From: Candidatus Aquitaenariimonas noxiae
Lineage (GTDB): Bacteria > Omnitrophota > Gorgyraeia > Aquitaenariimonadales > Aquitaenariimonadaceae
Assembly: GCA_002780005.1 (NCBI GenBank)
Contig: PEWV01000053.1
Location: forward strand, 1 to 36,151
Direction: 5' to 3'
Length of the DNA: 36,151 nt
Shown here one piece after another: positions 34,909 through 36,151 of the stretch; the stretch's first letter is position 1, and the number at the start of each line of letters is the position of its first letter. The notes beneath the pieces were generated by a model, which worked only from the letters and a program-made list of their open reading frames with translations, had not been told where the DNA came from and ran no database searches. Both the position numbers and the translations under genes were made by a program.

Positions 34909-35754
34909 TTGGAAAAAGAGAAAATAACCGTTTGGTATGCTGCTCCCACTGCGCTCAGAATGTTGATGAAAGAAGATATTTCGCTATTCAAGAAATTCGA
35001 TCTCAAAGAACTGTGGCATATTTGCAGCGTCGGTGAGCCATTAAATCGCGAGGTCATCCATTGGTCGCGCAAAGTCTTGGGTAAAGAGATCTACGATACC
35101 TGGTTCCAAACGGAAACAGGATCCATTATGATAGCCAACCATCCCGGTCTTGAGATAAAACCAGGCTCTATGGGGAAACCTATAGAAGGGGTAGAGGCGG
35201 CTATAGTAACTGATAATGGGCAGATGGCCAAAAATAATCAGCGTGGCAATCTTTGCCTAAAAACAGGTTGGGAGTCGATGTTCGTTTCATATCTTAATAA
35301 CGGTTCGGCCTATAAACAGAAGTTTAAAGATGGTTACTATTATTCCGGGGACGTTGCATTTAAAGATAAAGAAGGGTATTACTGGTTCGCCGGACGGCAG
35401 GACGATGTTATAAATACGGCCGGCCATCTTGTAGGGCCTTTTGAGGTGGAAAGCGCCTTATTGGAGATTGAAGAAGTAAAAGAGGCGGCGGTGATAGGCG
35501 CGCCAGACGACACGCTATTTGAAAAAATAGTGGCTTTTATCAAATTAAAATCAGGATATGCCTATAATAAAGAACTGGAGCTCAAGATCAGGATATATAT
35601 TGCTAATAAGGTATCAACAATTGCTGTTCCACAAGACATAGTAGCGGTACAGAGCATTCCGAAAACTAAAAGCGGAAAGATAATGAGAAGGGTGTTAAAA
35701 GCGCAATACCTGGGCTATGATGCAGGCGATCTTTCAACCCTGGAGGAATTCTAA
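34909..35754 (+). pseudogene. Acetyl-CoA synthetase-like AMP ligase, C-terminal part after the in-frame TAG
   Basis: Same frame as the preceding entry; together they would encode 542 codons including the TAG at codon 258. This half holds YAAPTALRMLMKED, DTWFQTETG, the hinge motif YWFAGRQDDVI, and the C-terminal PKTKSGKIMRR whose Lys518 (joined numbering) is the catalytic and acetylation-regulated residue of acyl-CoA synthetases. The TTG at 34909 has no ribosome-binding site, so independent translation is doubtful. If read through, the enzyme would activate a short acyl chain as the adenylate and load it on CoA or on the carrier protein encoded 2 bases downstream. Confidence 0.8.
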
Positions 35755-35756
35755 AA

Positions 35757-35993
35757 ATGGAAGTTCGAGATAAATTAAACAGGATATTTCAGGAAGTTTT
35801 TAAAGACAGCGTGATTCAGATAAAACCCGAAACGACAGCCAATAATATTGACGGCTGGGATTCTTTTTCGCATATTACGCTTATAGTCGCTATCGAAACC
35901 AGGTTTAACATAAAATTTACTCAAAAAGAATTACTGGGATTTAGAAATGTCGGAGATTTAATAAAATCCATTGAGAGCAAAATAGCACCTTAA
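35757..35993 (+). CDS. Acyl carrier protein
   Basis: Small acidic four-helix carrier of 78 residues. The phosphopantetheine attachment site is Ser36 in GWDSFSHITLI, where Phe replaces the usual Leu of DSL. Helix three and the end (FRNVGDLIKSIES) fit standard ACPs. It is 2 bases after the AMP ligase gene and 4 bases before an MBOAT gene, so it is probably a dedicated carrier in an O-acylation pathway and not the fatty-acid synthase ACP. Confidence 0.9.
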   Translation: MEVRDKLNRIFQEVFKDSVIQIKPETTANNIDGWDSFSHITLIVAIETRFNIKFTQKELLGFRNVGDLIKSIESKIAP

Positions 35994-35997
35994 TCAC

Positions 35998-36151
35998 ATG
36001 TTATTTAATTCCTTATCATTTACATTGTTCTTCATAGTAGTATTTTTTTTGTATCTTGTGCTTAAGTGCAAGTGGCAGAACAGGGTGCTGCTTTTGGCAA
36101 GTTGCATCTTTTACGCTGCCTGGGATTGGAAGTTTTTATCTCTTATATTTA
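35998..36151 (+). CDS. MBOAT-family O-acyltransferase (3' end outside the window)
   Basis: The first 51 codons are in the window. They start MLFNSLSFTLFF and continue with WQNRVLLLASCIFYAAWDWKF, the standard N-terminus of AlgI/PatB/DltB-like membrane-bound O-acyltransferases, with hydrophobic segments at about 7-22 and 29-40. The enzyme should move an acyl group from a carrier or donor across the membrane to an envelope polymer. It lies 4 bases after the ACP gene. The catalytic His is beyond the edge. Confidence 0.85.
   Translation, partial: MLFNSLSFTLFFIVVFFLYLVLKCKWQNRVLLLASCIFYAAWDWKFLSLIF

Noticed and set aside
34100-34911. Reassignment of TAG to an amino acid
   Set aside because: TAG ends several intact neighbouring genes at the expected family length, so a global code change does not fit.

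Overview
The window is a gene-dense stretch of about 36 kb of bacterial chromosome. Every gene I can support is on the + strand, mostly with gaps of 0-20 bases or short overlaps. OmpA/LysM envelope proteins point to a diderm. A ferredoxin-type group 4 [NiFe] hydrogenase with no quinone-chain genes nearby points to an anaerobe. Gene content and moderately AT-rich codon use recall Omnitrophota-like candidate-phylum bacteria, but that is an impression from memory and not a phylogenetic result. I saw no rRNA, tRNA, CRISPR array, insertion sequence or phage gene.

Layout. (1) 1-4465: a four-gene two-component cluster: a PAS-GAF-PAS histidine kinase cut by the left edge, a single receiver, a double receiver and a membrane histidine kinase. 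No DNA-binding output domain is present. (2) 4555-11124: housekeeping and envelope genes: SpoU-type RNA 2'-O-methyltransferase, HD-domain phosphohydrolase-like protein, OmpA-LysM protein, GHL10-type glycoside hydrolase, HI0933-type flavoprotein, Maf and a GH57 enzyme. (3) 11307-21124: a twelve-gene operon for a complex-I-like energy-converting [NiFe] hydrogenase. It has three antiporter-like subunits, NuoJ/K/A/B/C/D/H/I-like subunits and a HycI-type maturation endopeptidase. A hairpin followed by a T7 run and a five-codon mini-ORF lie directly before its first gene. (4) 21151-27285: RluA-type pseudouridine synthase, ICMT-like methyltransferase, MgtA-type P-type ATPase, a DUF362 gene broken by a frameshift, GNAT acetyltransferase and NAD(P)H:quinone oxidoreductase. 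(5) 27302-36151: an envelope-glycan and acylation region: UbiA-type DPPR synthase, extended SDR, two GT-C (GT39/ArnT-like) glycosyltransferases, a thioredoxin/DsbD/DUF1573 fusion lipoprotein, an acetyl-CoA-synthetase-like AMP ligase interrupted by an in-frame TAG, an acyl carrier protein, and the start of an MBOAT acyltransferase cut by the right edge.

How it fits together. The hydrogenase should reduce protons with ferredoxin electrons, or run in reverse, while its complex-I-like membrane arm moves ions. Region 5 reads as making a polyprenyl-linked pentose donor, transferring sugars outside the membrane, and O-acylating an envelope polymer through a ligase-carrier-MBOAT relay that resembles DltA/DltC/DltB in architecture. 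The most novel-looking items are the composition and leader of the hydrogenase operon, the Dlt-like acylation module, the Cys-rich mosaic sensor kinase, and the two gene breaks (a frameshift and an amber stop). The breaks could be assembly errors or real lesions. No intergenic stretch exceeds 300 bases; the longest is 182 bases, before the hydrogenase operon.
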